Shown piece by piece: positions 1-5,869 of a stretch of 10,071 nucleotides of DNA. This DNA comes from Dehalococcoidales bacterium (lineage in GTDB: Bacteria; Chloroflexota; Dehalococcoidia; Dehalococcoidales; UBA5760). The notes under the pieces were generated by a model. That model searched no databases, was not told the DNA's origin, and saw only the letters and a program-made list of their open reading frames with translations. The stretch lies in NCBI GenBank assembly GCA_018399795.1, contig JAGYOC010000294.1, forward strand, positions 1 through 10,071, read 5' to 3'. Every line of letters starts with the position of its first letter. Position 1 is the stretch's first letter. Made by a program: the position numbers and the translations under genes.

Positions 1-63
1 GTCGGCGAAGCAATACTGACGGCCTCCGTGTAGAGATAGCTTTTTACCGGATAAAACCCCACA

Positions 64-597
64 CTATACGTAATAAGTTTCCATTAGCCACATGTCGGCG
101 TATTCACCGCTGGGAAGTAACCAGTACTCCTTCAGCAGCTCTTTCTTGACGAATCCAACCTTTTCGTAAGCCCTGATGGCTCTCTGGTTATCGGGGAAAA
201 CCGTCAGCCCGAATCTGGTAAGTCCCAGTTCCCGGTGTGAGTATTCCACGGACATTCTCAGCGCTTTGCTCCCGTATCCTTTGCCACGGTAGGCCTTGTC
301 CATTATGGCGATACCGATTTCGGCACATGCCCGGACCGTGTCAATACCCTTGACGACTATGCAGCCTATGGCTCTTTTGTTTTTCGTGTCGAGGATACTG
401 AAGATCATTGATTTCCCGGTTTGAAGGTAGGGAACTGTCAGCACATTCAGCGTTTGGAGAAATCTGTCCCCTTCGCCGGGATGGAAGCCCTTCCATCCCA
501 TGCCGGAAATCAGGTCAGGGTCGTAAGAGAGCGATATGAAATGGTCTATATGTTCTTCGGTGAGATTGGCTAGCAAAACTTCTTCGCTGGTTTCCAT
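64..597 (-). CDS. GNAT-family N-acetyltransferase (RimJ/RimL-like)
   Basis: This 177-residue protein has the layout of a GNAT acetyltransferase, which transfers an acetyl group from acetyl-CoA to an amine. The acetyl-CoA pyrophosphate loop is visible as RGKGYG at about residues 104-109, after a beta strand (AEIGIAIMD, 92-100). The C-terminal signature NQRAIRAYEKVGF (137-149) is the classic alpha4/beta6 segment of the RimJ/RimL branch, which acetylates protein N-termini, polyamines, antibiotics or other small amines. The substrate cannot be told from the sequence. The ATG at 597 lies only 3 bases after the stop of the upstream gene on the same strand, so translation is probably coupled. No strong Shine-Dalgarno is seen. 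The gene ends with TAG. Length is normal for the family. Confidence 0.88.
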   Translation of the reverse strand: METSEEVLLANLTEEHIDHFISLSYDPDLISGMGWKGFHPGEGDRFLQTLNVLTVPYLQTGKSMIFSILDTKNKRAIGCIVVKGIDTVRACAEIGIAIMDKAYRGKGYGSKALRMSVEYSHRELGLTRFGLTVFPDNQRAIRAYEKVGFVKKELLKEYWLLPSGEYADMWLMETYYV

Positions 598-600
598 GAA

Positions 601-1356
601 CTAAAAATTACCCGTCACATTGGCGTTAACGTAATCTCGGAGGTGTCTGGCTATCCGGTCGTAGGCCATAAAGCCTTCCCTGGAGGGCAGAATCAGGGGC
701 CTTTTCTCATCACGATATCCCCTTGTAGAGCAACCCAGGAGCATAACCCCCTCCTTCACCGGCTCGTATTTCTTGATGGCATTCTCCGGCTCAGCCTGTA
801 CACCCTCAATGGTGACCACTCTTGCCATCATCCTGATGTCCGTATCGGCCAGAGCCAGCTTCGGCCAGATTGCTACCTCCGTTTCGCCCCCGGCACGTAT
901 TGAACCGTTCATGTCATCCAAAAGAGGCTTCTTCAGCACGGTATCCCGGTTGAGAGTATCGGCTATCTTGCCTCCGGTCCACTTGAAGTCGATGATATCC
1001 CCCCTTTTGCATTTCACCTTGACCTTTGCGTTGAGGTTCTTCCAGATTTTTTTATCCTTGCCGATGTGACACTCCACGGCATAAAGGCAAAAGGCTGACC
1101 AGTTGTTCTCCGTGGCAACACCGCTCTGCCAGGACCTTGATTTGCCCTGGTTCTGCATAATCACGTAGACCATTTTATCTACTGAGGTGCCTTCCAGAGT
1201 GATGCACTTCTGGCGGCAGTTTTCCGGCGGGCTGGTCGTATCCTGAACGAAGTCGGCTTCGGAAAAGGCCGCTCCGATACCCATTGAGTCCAGGTATTCG
1301 GTAAGGGTTTTCACGTGCTCTTCCTGAATCGGTTTGAGATTGATATGTTCTGCCAT
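601..1356 (-). CDS. Conserved-looking protein of unknown function
   Basis: I do not recognise this 251-residue protein. It is soluble, with no signal peptide or membrane segment. The middle is rich in Lys and Cys (residues about 55-125, with VKVKCKRGDIIDFKWTGG near 112-129). The C-terminal third contains a stretch beginning VMLLGCSTRGYRDEKRP (about 204-220). Several Cys and Trp residues are spread through it, but there is no clear CxxC zinc site. The ATG at 1356 has a GGAGG about 13 bases upstream and a closer CCAGG, so the start is plausible but not certain. It is followed after 3 bases by the GNAT acetyltransferase, and the two probably form one transcript. Upstream lies the tRNA-His hairpin, with little room for an independent promoter. 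Confidence 0.72.
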   Translation of the reverse strand: MAEHINLKPIQEEHVKTLTEYLDSMGIGAAFSEADFVQDTTSPPENCRQKCITLEGTSVDKMVYVIMQNQGKSRSWQSGVATENNWSAFCLYAVECHIGKDKKIWKNLNAKVKVKCKRGDIIDFKWTGGKIADTLNRDTVLKKPLLDDMNGSIRAGGETEVAIWPKLALADTDIRMMARVVTIEGVQAEPENAIKKYEPVKEGVMLLGCSTRGYRDEKRPLILPSREGFMAYDRIARHLRDYVNANVTGNF

Positions 1357-1392
1357 TTTGCCTGGCTTGCCTCCAGCATGATTTATTCTCTA

Positions 1393-1462
1393 CCAACAAA
1401 AAGAGTACCAGTCCGCTGGCATTTAATCAATAGTCATGTGCGGACGGCACCCTTTTTGTTGG
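1393..1462 (-). terminator. Long hairpin after tRNA-His, likely terminator or attenuator
   Basis: The arms 1393-1416 and 1440-1462 pair over about 23 base pairs with one bulged base and a 23-nt loop. In minus-strand RNA the two non-Watson-Crick positions (1404/1451 and 1407/1448) are G·U pairs; in plus-strand RNA they would be A·C mismatches. This asymmetry argues that the minus transcript is the functional one. The GC-rich core is flanked by an A5 run on the 5' side and U5 on the 3' side, as in a bidirectional intrinsic terminator. It sits 20 bases downstream of the tRNA-His 3' end. Because the next gene starts only 37 bases later with no obvious promoter, partial read-through (attenuation) is possible. 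Confidence 0.6.
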
Positions 1463-1482
1463 CAATGCGCTTACAGATTAGC

Positions 1483-1559
1483 TGGGGTGAGTGGAGGGAT
1501 TCGAACCCTCGATCTTCAGGGCCACAACCTGACGCCCTAACCGCTAGGCTACACTCACC
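1483..1559 (-). tRNA. tRNA-His (anticodon GTG), CCA encoded
   Basis: The minus strand folds into a full cloverleaf. The acceptor stem GTGAGTG pairs with CACTCAC. The anticodon stem TCAGG/CCTGA carries the 7-base loop TTGTGGC, giving anticodon GTG for histidine. The T arm is GAGGG-TTCGAAT-CCCTC. The identity is confirmed by the histidine-specific extra G at position -1 (1559) facing discriminator C73 (1486), followed by an encoded CCA (1485-1483). Only the G-1:C73 pair makes it longer than a standard tRNA. It appears intact and singly transcribed. Confidence 0.97.
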
Positions 1560-1573
1560 ATATCGATATGAAT

Positions 1574-1603
1574 ATTATAGCCAAAACCCGGCTTCCCCCG
1601 CAA
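1574..1603 (-). promoter_or_regulatory. Promoter of tRNA-His
   Basis: On the minus strand there is a perfect -10 TATAAT (1579-1574), preceded at 18 bases by TTGCGG (1603-1598), a weak -35. Transcription would start a few bases before the tRNA 5' end at 1559. The -10 is convincing and the -35 is only fair. Confidence 0.5.
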
Positions 1604-1647
1604 TTATAACCCATAAATGAAGAGGCCGCTCCAACGGTCGCAAATTT

Positions 1648-1917
1648 TCAGAATAGCTCCACAATGGTGACACCACTACCGCCCTCTCCATATTCGCCGG
1701 GACGGAATGACTTGACCAGGGGGTGGTGGGCGAGCATCCTCCTCGATACCAGGCGAATTGTTCCGCTCCCCTTGCCGTGGATTACCCGTACCTGGTACAG
1801 GCCGGCCATAACGGCGTCGTTGAGGTATCTGTCCAGCTTGATCAAAGCCTCATCCACGGTGAGATGGCGTAGTCGCACCTCGTTCTCTATCGGTTCCAAT
1901 CGTCTACTCATGTGCAT
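1648..1917 (-). CDS. Stand-alone Smr-domain protein (MutS2 C-terminal-like)
   Basis: This 89-residue protein is essentially a single Smr domain, the nuclease-type domain found at the C-terminus of MutS2 and in small free-standing proteins. Visible landmarks are LTVDEALIKLDRYLNDA (19-35), the signature VIHGKGSGTIR (45-55) and the C-terminal GEGGSGVTIVEL (77-88). The usual LDLRG entry motif is replaced by VRLRHL. There is no MutS ATPase, so this is not a truncated MutS2. Smr domains bind or nick DNA or RNA and can act in recombination control or ribosome rescue; which applies here is unknown. The ATG at 1917 overlaps the end of the lipoprotein gene by 14 bases. A GGAAG sits 6 bases upstream of it, favouring this start over the second ATG at 1911. 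The stop is TGA. Confidence 0.88.
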   Translation of the reverse strand: MHMSRRLEPIENEVRLRHLTVDEALIKLDRYLNDAVMAGLYQVRVIHGKGSGTIRLVSRRMLAHHPLVKSFRPGEYGEGGSGVTIVELF

Positions 1918-3145
1918 TTTGTTCTTCCAGGGCCTCTCTGAGCGCTTTCCGACCGGTTATCAGGGCCGATTTTTCCAGAAAATCCTTGATGGAACCGCTC
2001 TCTTCCCTGAGTTCCTCAAGCTCCAGTCCTATCGGGTTTACCGAGGTCGGGCTGTCGGCATAGGCCCCGTGAAAGGCGAAGTAGGCCTGGTTTAGCTTCC
2101 TGATATAATAGCCCTGTGAAGCGAGATATTGCTGTTTATCTTCCATATACTCCTCGGCAAGCTCGATTTCGCCACGGGCCAGGTATTCATCCACGGCTCT
2201 CCTTATCTGCCTCATCTCCTGGCTGAAATCGAATCCCGTTGCTTTGGTCTGGACGTCGGGGCTTGCATTGTAGAGGGCAGGGTAGTTGTTCCGATAAACT
2301 ATGTCTCCGATTTCCTCGCTGGTCATGCTGGCCACCGTCTCGTTTATGGTAGCGATCTCGTAGTCCGGGCTGATTCCAGTCAGGTCTAGGGTATACAGAA
2401 TACCGAGTGGTTTGAAGAACAGGTATTGATGCAGCCATTCCTCGGTGGCGGCATCTATGGTGAAGCTCAGGCTGGCATCGTTGGTAACAAAGGCAGGATA
2501 GGTGGAGCCCATCCCCCCCAGTTTCACCACCAGCGCTGATACCCCGATCTTCTCTGCTTCGTTTTCGATGGCCTCAATTTCCTCAAGGCTTAAATCCTGC
2601 TTCAACGTCATTTCGCGTATGGTCTCTATCCTGTCCCGGGGGGAAATTACCAGAAGGTGCGGCGGCTTTTCGAGAATGAAGTTGAGGGGAGGGAGGATGA
2701 TTTTGAGTCTGTCCGTAAAGGGGTTGAATATACCCTCTGCTGCCAGGGTTTCCTCTATCTGCTCTTCCAGCACCTTTTCCACGGTGTCCTCGAGTTCACC
2801 CTTTCTCTCCTCAAGCGCGGCAAGCTCCGATTGCCGGGAACCTGGATTGCCCTGCCCGTCGCCGGTTTCTGTTGCCCGGATTTCCCGTTCCAGGGCTTTT
2901 ATCAGATCGATGGTGGAAAAGTACTCGGTAACGGCATCGGTTTTGTCACCGGTTTTTGGGGACCAGCCCAGGGCCCAGTCGAGCAGTTCTCCCGGTATGG
3001 TGCGTGACTCCCAGGTAATGGTACTGAAACGATAGGGCGCCACGATATCATTCAACCGCTTATCGAAGCTCCCCGGTGAGTGGCAGCCTGTAATGCACAG
3101 GCCCGCTATGGCCAGTATCACGATAGGTATGAGCTTTGTTTTCAA
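1904..3145 (-). CDS. Large lipoprotein, possible degenerate metallopeptidase-like protein
   Basis: This 413-residue protein begins with a lipoprotein signal peptide: a hydrophobic stretch at 5-19, then lipobox ITGC with Cys21 as the lipidation site. It should be anchored on the outer face of the membrane. Residues about 78-95 and 105-137 are charged and probably helical or coiled-coil. A segment around 232-250 (EEWLHQYLFFKPLG) followed about 30 residues later by NETVA (268-272) resembles the HExxH and third-ligand helix of gluzincin peptidases, but the first His is Glu, so activity is doubtful. The C-terminal 310-410 is Glu-rich helix. It starts with TTG at 3145, 17 bases after the stop of thyA, and overlaps the Smr gene downstream, so the three look co-transcribed. 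I do not recognise the family by name. Confidence 0.82.
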   Translation of the reverse strand: MKTKLIPIVILAIAGLCITGCHSPGSFDKRLNDIVAPYRFSTITWESRTIPGELLDWALGWSPKTGDKTDAVTEYFSTIDLIKALEREIRATETGDGQGNPGSRQSELAALEERKGELEDTVEKVLEEQIEETLAAEGIFNPFTDRLKIILPPLNFILEKPPHLLVISPRDRIETIREMTLKQDLSLEEIEAIENEAEKIGVSALVVKLGGMGSTYPAFVTNDASLSFTIDAATEEWLHQYLFFKPLGILYTLDLTGISPDYEIATINETVASMTSEEIGDIVYRNNYPALYNASPDVQTKATGFDFSQEMRQIRRAVDEYLARGEIELAEEYMEDKQQYLASQGYYIRKLNQAYFAFHGAYADSPTSVNPIGLELEELREESGSIKDFLEKSALITGRKALREALEEQNAHE

Positions 3146-3162
3146 CCTGTTCCCCGAAAAAC

Positions 3163-3810
3163 CTAGTCCAGCCTGGCTGCAGTTCTGGCCAGTTCCCAGG
3201 AATAGTCGTAAAGGTGCATACCCTTGCTTATGGCGATAATTTCCCCATCTTCGACTCCTATCTCACCGGCCATATATTCCTTGAGAAGCTGAATAGCGGC
3301 CAGATTGGAGGGGAAACCGGCCCACAAATCCCACGAGCGGAAGTAGACGATAAAATTGAGCCTGTTATTCAGTATCCTGGTATCGATTGCCCGGAGGCAC
3401 GGCGGGTCGGATAGAAATATTGACTGGGCATCACCTACTGCCATAAAGGCCTGGTTGGTGTTGTAGCCGTCCTCCCGGTACATTTTGATTACTTCATCGA
3501 TTTGTTTTTCCAGGTACTGCCCGTACGTGTACTGTTCCCCCTCTGCTCTATGGGCGGTCATCAGATAGGGCAGATAGCTTTCGATGTAATCCATCGTGGT
3601 CGGCGGGGGTACTCCCTGTGGTACGTCGGGGGTGAGGGGCTTGATGCCGGGGCAATTGATCTGTACTATCACGAACTCCAGTTCTTTGCGGGCTTCACCG
3701 GTATAGCTGCCCCGCTCGATGGTGTATTCCCTGCCGTTGGCCAGAACCTCACGCAGGCAGAGGAACCATGCCTCGGACAGGTCCCTGGCTTCAATTGTGG
3801 AAATCTTCAA
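3163..3810 (-). CDS. thyA: Thymidylate synthase, methanogen/archaeal ThyA type
   Basis: This 215-residue protein belongs to the ThyA superfamily, which methylates dUMP to dTMP with a methylene-folate-type cofactor. The catalytic cysteine is Cys138 in SDPPCLR. The phosphate-binding motif is YFRSWD (156-161, Arg158). The pyrimidine-reading Asn is Asn169 in GFPSN, supporting dUMP rather than dCMP as substrate. The C-terminal HLY (199-201) corresponds to the His-x-Tyr that contacts the sugar. The short length, the RSWDLW wording and KGMHLYDY match the archaeal methanogen-type branch rather than the 264-residue E. coli type. The ATG at 3810 has an AGAGGT ribosome site and a strong promoter just upstream. 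It leads an operon with the lipoprotein and Smr genes. A folate- versus pterin-type cofactor cannot be decided here. Confidence 0.85.
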   Translation of the reverse strand: MKISTIEARDLSEAWFLCLREVLANGREYTIERGSYTGEARKELEFVIVQINCPGIKPLTPDVPQGVPPPTTMDYIESYLPYLMTAHRAEGEQYTYGQYLEKQIDEVIKMYREDGYNTNQAFMAVGDAQSIFLSDPPCLRAIDTRILNNRLNFIVYFRSWDLWAGFPSNLAAIQLLKEYMAGEIGVEDGEIIAISKGMHLYDYSWELARTAARLD

Positions 3811-3841
3811 TGTAGGACCTCTCAGCTATTAAAGTAATGAC

Positions 3842-3870
3842 ATTATAGCTGAAACCGGCCACTTGCTCAA
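3842..3870 (-). promoter_or_regulatory. Promoter of the thyA operon
   Basis: The minus strand carries TTGAGC (3870-3865), a 17-base spacer and a perfect TATAAT (3847-3842), 32 bases before the thyA ATG. The spacing is ideal and the start point would fall near 3835, giving a short leader with the ribosome-binding site. The same TTGAGC -35 is used in front of the unknown operon at 5347-5352. Confidence 0.72.
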
Positions 3871-3943
3871 CAGGTTTTCCGATGAAAAGGCGAAATAAGG
3901 CAATGATGCTGGCAAATTTCCGTTGAGGAATTGCGATAGTTGG

Positions 3944-3980
3944 GATAAGCCAGATATTTATGAAAAGTAGCCGGCTTATC
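3944..3980. repeat. Inverted repeat over the end of the 3976 gene
   Basis: GATAAGCC (3944-3951) and GGCTTATC (3973-3980) are perfect 8-bp inverted arms with a 21-base loop, and one arm overlaps the TAA stop of the minus-strand gene. It could be the 3' hairpin of that transcript. It lacks a following U run, so it is not a standard intrinsic terminator. Confidence 0.35.
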
Positions 3981-4677
3981 TTTCCCTGAACAGGGCGAAA
4001 AACCGGTCCTCATAGTCCGGGAAGAGCCCCCAGCGGTCGAGTTCCTCTTTTAAAATGGCTGGCTCGCATTCACCCCTGTATGCCTTGCCGAAAAGCTCCT
4101 CGATCTTGACCCTCGCATCGGCCGGAGTACCGCTGGAATCCATGCTGAGCAAACCCCTTGCTCCCATCTGGCGCAGGTTTTGCTGGACGGAGCTTCCGGT
4201 TACCTCATAGATGAAACGCATCAGGGATACGTCCCACAGGTCATCCTGGCCACTGATGATTGAGGTTAGTGGTTCACCACGCCTGTCGATCTCGCTATTG
4301 AGCCTCTCTGTTACCGCCGGAATGTCATCGGAAACGATGCTGAGTTCCTTCGGTTCGTTCCGGTAGCTGTAGAAAAGGCCGGCAATTTTATGGCCGTGTT
4401 TACCGGTTAGCATCTGGAAATACCTTCTCGCCTCGGGGCTGAAACCCTCCAGCCGGGAGAGGTAATAGGGGGTTACTACCTTTGGCCTCTGGGCAATAAC
4501 CCTGCCTTCCCGTATTACTGTCTCCGATGTATCCTCAATTACTTCCTTGTAGGATGGTTCGGTGAGCAAGTAGTAGTAAATATTGGTCGTACCGAAAGCA
4601 TCCAGGGTTTGCTTCGGTGAACGCAGAACCCTGGTATTTTTAACCGCTTCCTGGATTCTCTCGTCATTTATATCCAT
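3976..4677 (-). CDS. Unknown cytoplasmic protein, second gene of a two-gene operon
   Basis: I do not recognise this 233-residue protein. It has no signal peptide or membrane segment. It opens with an acidic helix, then LRSPKQTLDAFGTTNIYYYLLTEP (18-41), a pattern of conserved-looking Tyr and Pro residues, and an Arg-rich middle. The segment PYYLSRLEGFSPEARRYFQ (70-88) and the C-terminal LDRWGLFPDYEDRFFALFRER (213-233) look structured and aromatic-rich. No nucleotide-binding loop, metal site or catalytic motif is evident. The start is ATG at 4677 with AAGGAT as ribosome site, 16 bases after the upstream gene, so the pair is one operon. Its transcript ends before the separate thyA promoter. Confidence 0.78.
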   Translation of the reverse strand: MDINDERIQEAVKNTRVLRSPKQTLDAFGTTNIYYYLLTEPSYKEVIEDTSETVIREGRVIAQRPKVVTPYYLSRLEGFSPEARRYFQMLTGKHGHKIAGLFYSYRNEPKELSIVSDDIPAVTERLNSEIDRRGEPLTSIISGQDDLWDVSLMRFIYEVTGSSVQQNLRQMGARGLLSMDSSGTPADARVKIEELFGKAYRGECEPAILKEELDRWGLFPDYEDRFFALFRER

Positions 4678-4693
4678 CTTTCAAATCCTTATC

Positions 4694-5284
4694 TCAGGAC
4701 AGGTTGGCCAGTTCCTGTTTCAGTTCATCCAGCAAATTCAGGTATTCAGAATCCAGCTGAGACTGTCTTTTCCGCCATTCATTCTGAAACTGGGGTTGTT
4801 TTTCCACGTCTATTTGCATACCCATTGCCGAGCCAAGCTGTTGCTGAAGGGCCTGTTTTACCTGCGCTTCGAACTCGCTTTTCAAGGATATATAGGCCTG
4901 TCTGCGCTGCTGTTCTCCTGTATCTAGGTAGTGTTCAAAGATGCCCCTTATCTTGCCGTAGATATTTTCCAGGCCCACCCGGTCGCTCTTTATTTCCTTG
5001 AGCCCGTCCATGGCCAGCTTGTTTTTTCTCTTCGCCATATCACTATCGGGCAAGGCGATATTCCTTATCAGTACCTCGCTGGCCCCATCGATGACGTATT
5101 TCCTGGAATTCTCGTCATAATTGCCTAGCTCAGAGGTCAGGTTGCAGTCCTGCACCATATACCTGGCGGCAATCTTTGAGCCTTTAGGCATATACTTCCA
5201 TCGCAGGCGCTCCTCTTCTGTGGGCTCACCCAGGGTCTCCACCTTCTCCATCGCTATTTCGAATGCACTCTTTATTTCATCCAT
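4694..5284 (-). CDS. Unknown helical protein, first gene of a two-gene operon
   Basis: I do not recognise this 196-residue protein. It is soluble and very charged. The N-terminal half carries KYMPKGSKIAARYM (30-43) and a region ending in SEVLIRNIALPDSD (69-82). The C-terminal half is mostly helix or coiled coil (about 105-150 and 165-195), Gln- and Glu-rich with repeated leucines, suggesting self-association or a partner. The start is ATG at 5284 with GGAG about 8 bases upstream, and a good promoter lies at 5325-5352. It ends with TGA 16 bases before the next gene. Being first in the operon, it probably works with the 233-residue protein, but no function can be assigned from sequence. Confidence 0.78.
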   Translation of the reverse strand: MDEIKSAFEIAMEKVETLGEPTEEERLRWKYMPKGSKIAARYMVQDCNLTSELGNYDENSRKYVIDGASEVLIRNIALPDSDMAKRKNKLAMDGLKEIKSDRVGLENIYGKIRGIFEHYLDTGEQQRRQAYISLKSEFEAQVKQALQQQLGSAMGMQIDVEKQPQFQNEWRKRQSQLDSEYLNLLDELKQELANLS

Positions 5285-5302
5285 AGGCTATTCTCCAACG
5301 AA

Positions 5303-5332
5303 GATATAATTGTCCTACAGGTAAATTATATC
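5303..5332. repeat. Perfect inverted repeat overlapping a -10 box
   Basis: GATATAATT (5303-5311) and its exact complement AATTATATC (5324-5332) flank a 12-base spacer. The right arm contains the -10 of the minus-strand operon, so a dimeric regulator bound here would block it. A third copy of GATATAATT (5391-5399) holds the -10 of the archease promoter. The arms contain TATAAT themselves, so coincidence of promoter-like sequence is possible. Confidence 0.45.
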
Positions 5333-5352
5333 AGAAATCGTGGAAAGCTCAA
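5325..5352 (-). promoter_or_regulatory. Promoter of the unknown two-gene operon
   Basis: On the minus strand TTGAGC (5352-5347) is followed after 16 bases by TATAAT (5330-5325), about 40 bases before the ATG at 5284. The -10 is perfect, while the spacer is one base short of ideal. It is divergent from the archease promoter at 5371-5398. Confidence 0.65.
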
Positions 5353-5370
5353 ATAGCCATCGGCGGTTTT

Positions 5371-5398
5371 TTGGAGTTAACTCTGACGGTGATATAAT
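5371..5398 (+). promoter_or_regulatory. Promoter of the archease-rtcB operon
   Basis: TTGGAG (5371-5376), a 16-base spacer and TATAAT (5393-5398) on the plus strand precede the archease start by about 40 bases. No sigma54-type element (TGGC-N8-TTGC) is seen, unlike the RtcR-controlled rtcBA operon of enterobacteria, so expression here looks housekeeping. Confidence 0.6.
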
Positions 5399-5437
5399 TT
5401 AACCGCAAGTGGTGTATTGTTCGAGGGATTTATATTG

Positions 5438-5854
5438 GTGAAGCGGGAATTCGAAATATTTGACCATACCGCTGACGTGGGTGTCGTGGCCTACGGGAAT
5501 GACGCGTCCGAAGCCTTTGCCAGTGCCGCCAGGGGACTATTCAGCCTGATAACCGACCCCGGCTCTATCCAGGAAATCACCTGGCGGGATACTGAGCTTG
5601 TCGCACCTGATGAGGAGAGCCTGCTGGTAGACTGGCTGAACGAGCTTATTTATCTATTCGATGTCGAGAAACTGATTTTCAGACGCTTTGAGGTTGACAT
5701 CTTTCCCGGTTTTGTACTGAAGGCGAAGAGCTACGGGGAGAGAGTGGATAAAAAAAGGCATCCTCTGAAGATGGGGGTCAAGGCAGCGACCTACCATATG
5801 CTCGAGATAGAAAAGGGCGAGATATGCCGCGTAAAGGTAATATTCGATATTTAG
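5438..5854 (+). CDS. Archease, RtcB-activating protein
   Basis: This is a 138-residue archease, the small protein that speeds guanylylation and multiple turnover of the RNA ligase RtcB. The family signature FDHTADVGV is at residues 8-16, with Asp13 as a metal ligand. The conserved C-terminal Asp (Asp137, in VIFDI) is the other expected ligand. The motif LLVDWLNELIYLFD (about 63-76) is also typical. Length is normal. I chose GTG at 5438; TTG at 5435 is equally possible, with GAGGG at 5423-5427 serving either, and an upstream in-frame TTG at 5417 would add 7 non-conserved residues and lacks a ribosome site. The rtcB gene follows after 15 bases, so the ligase and its activator are made together. 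Confidence 0.92.
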   Translation: MKREFEIFDHTADVGVVAYGNDASEAFASAARGLFSLITDPGSIQEITWRDTELVAPDEESLLVDWLNELIYLFDVEKLIFRRFEVDIFPGFVLKAKSYGERVDKKRHPLKMGVKAATYHMLEIEKGEICRVKVIFDI

Positions 5855-5869
5855 GGGAGGTGAGGGTCG

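Noticed and set aside
1..63. A further minus-strand gene starting near GTG 59
   Set aside because: About 19 open codons reach the window edge, but there is no ribosome-binding site or recognisable motif, so it cannot be supported.
773..1069. Plus-strand open frames inside 643-1069 and similar antisense frames over other genes
   Set aside because: They lie opposite well-supported genes, lack ribosome sites and read as low-complexity products.
5417..5437. Archease starting at TTG 5417
   Set aside because: The extra residues are not typical of the family and the GAGGG ribosome site lies inside them.
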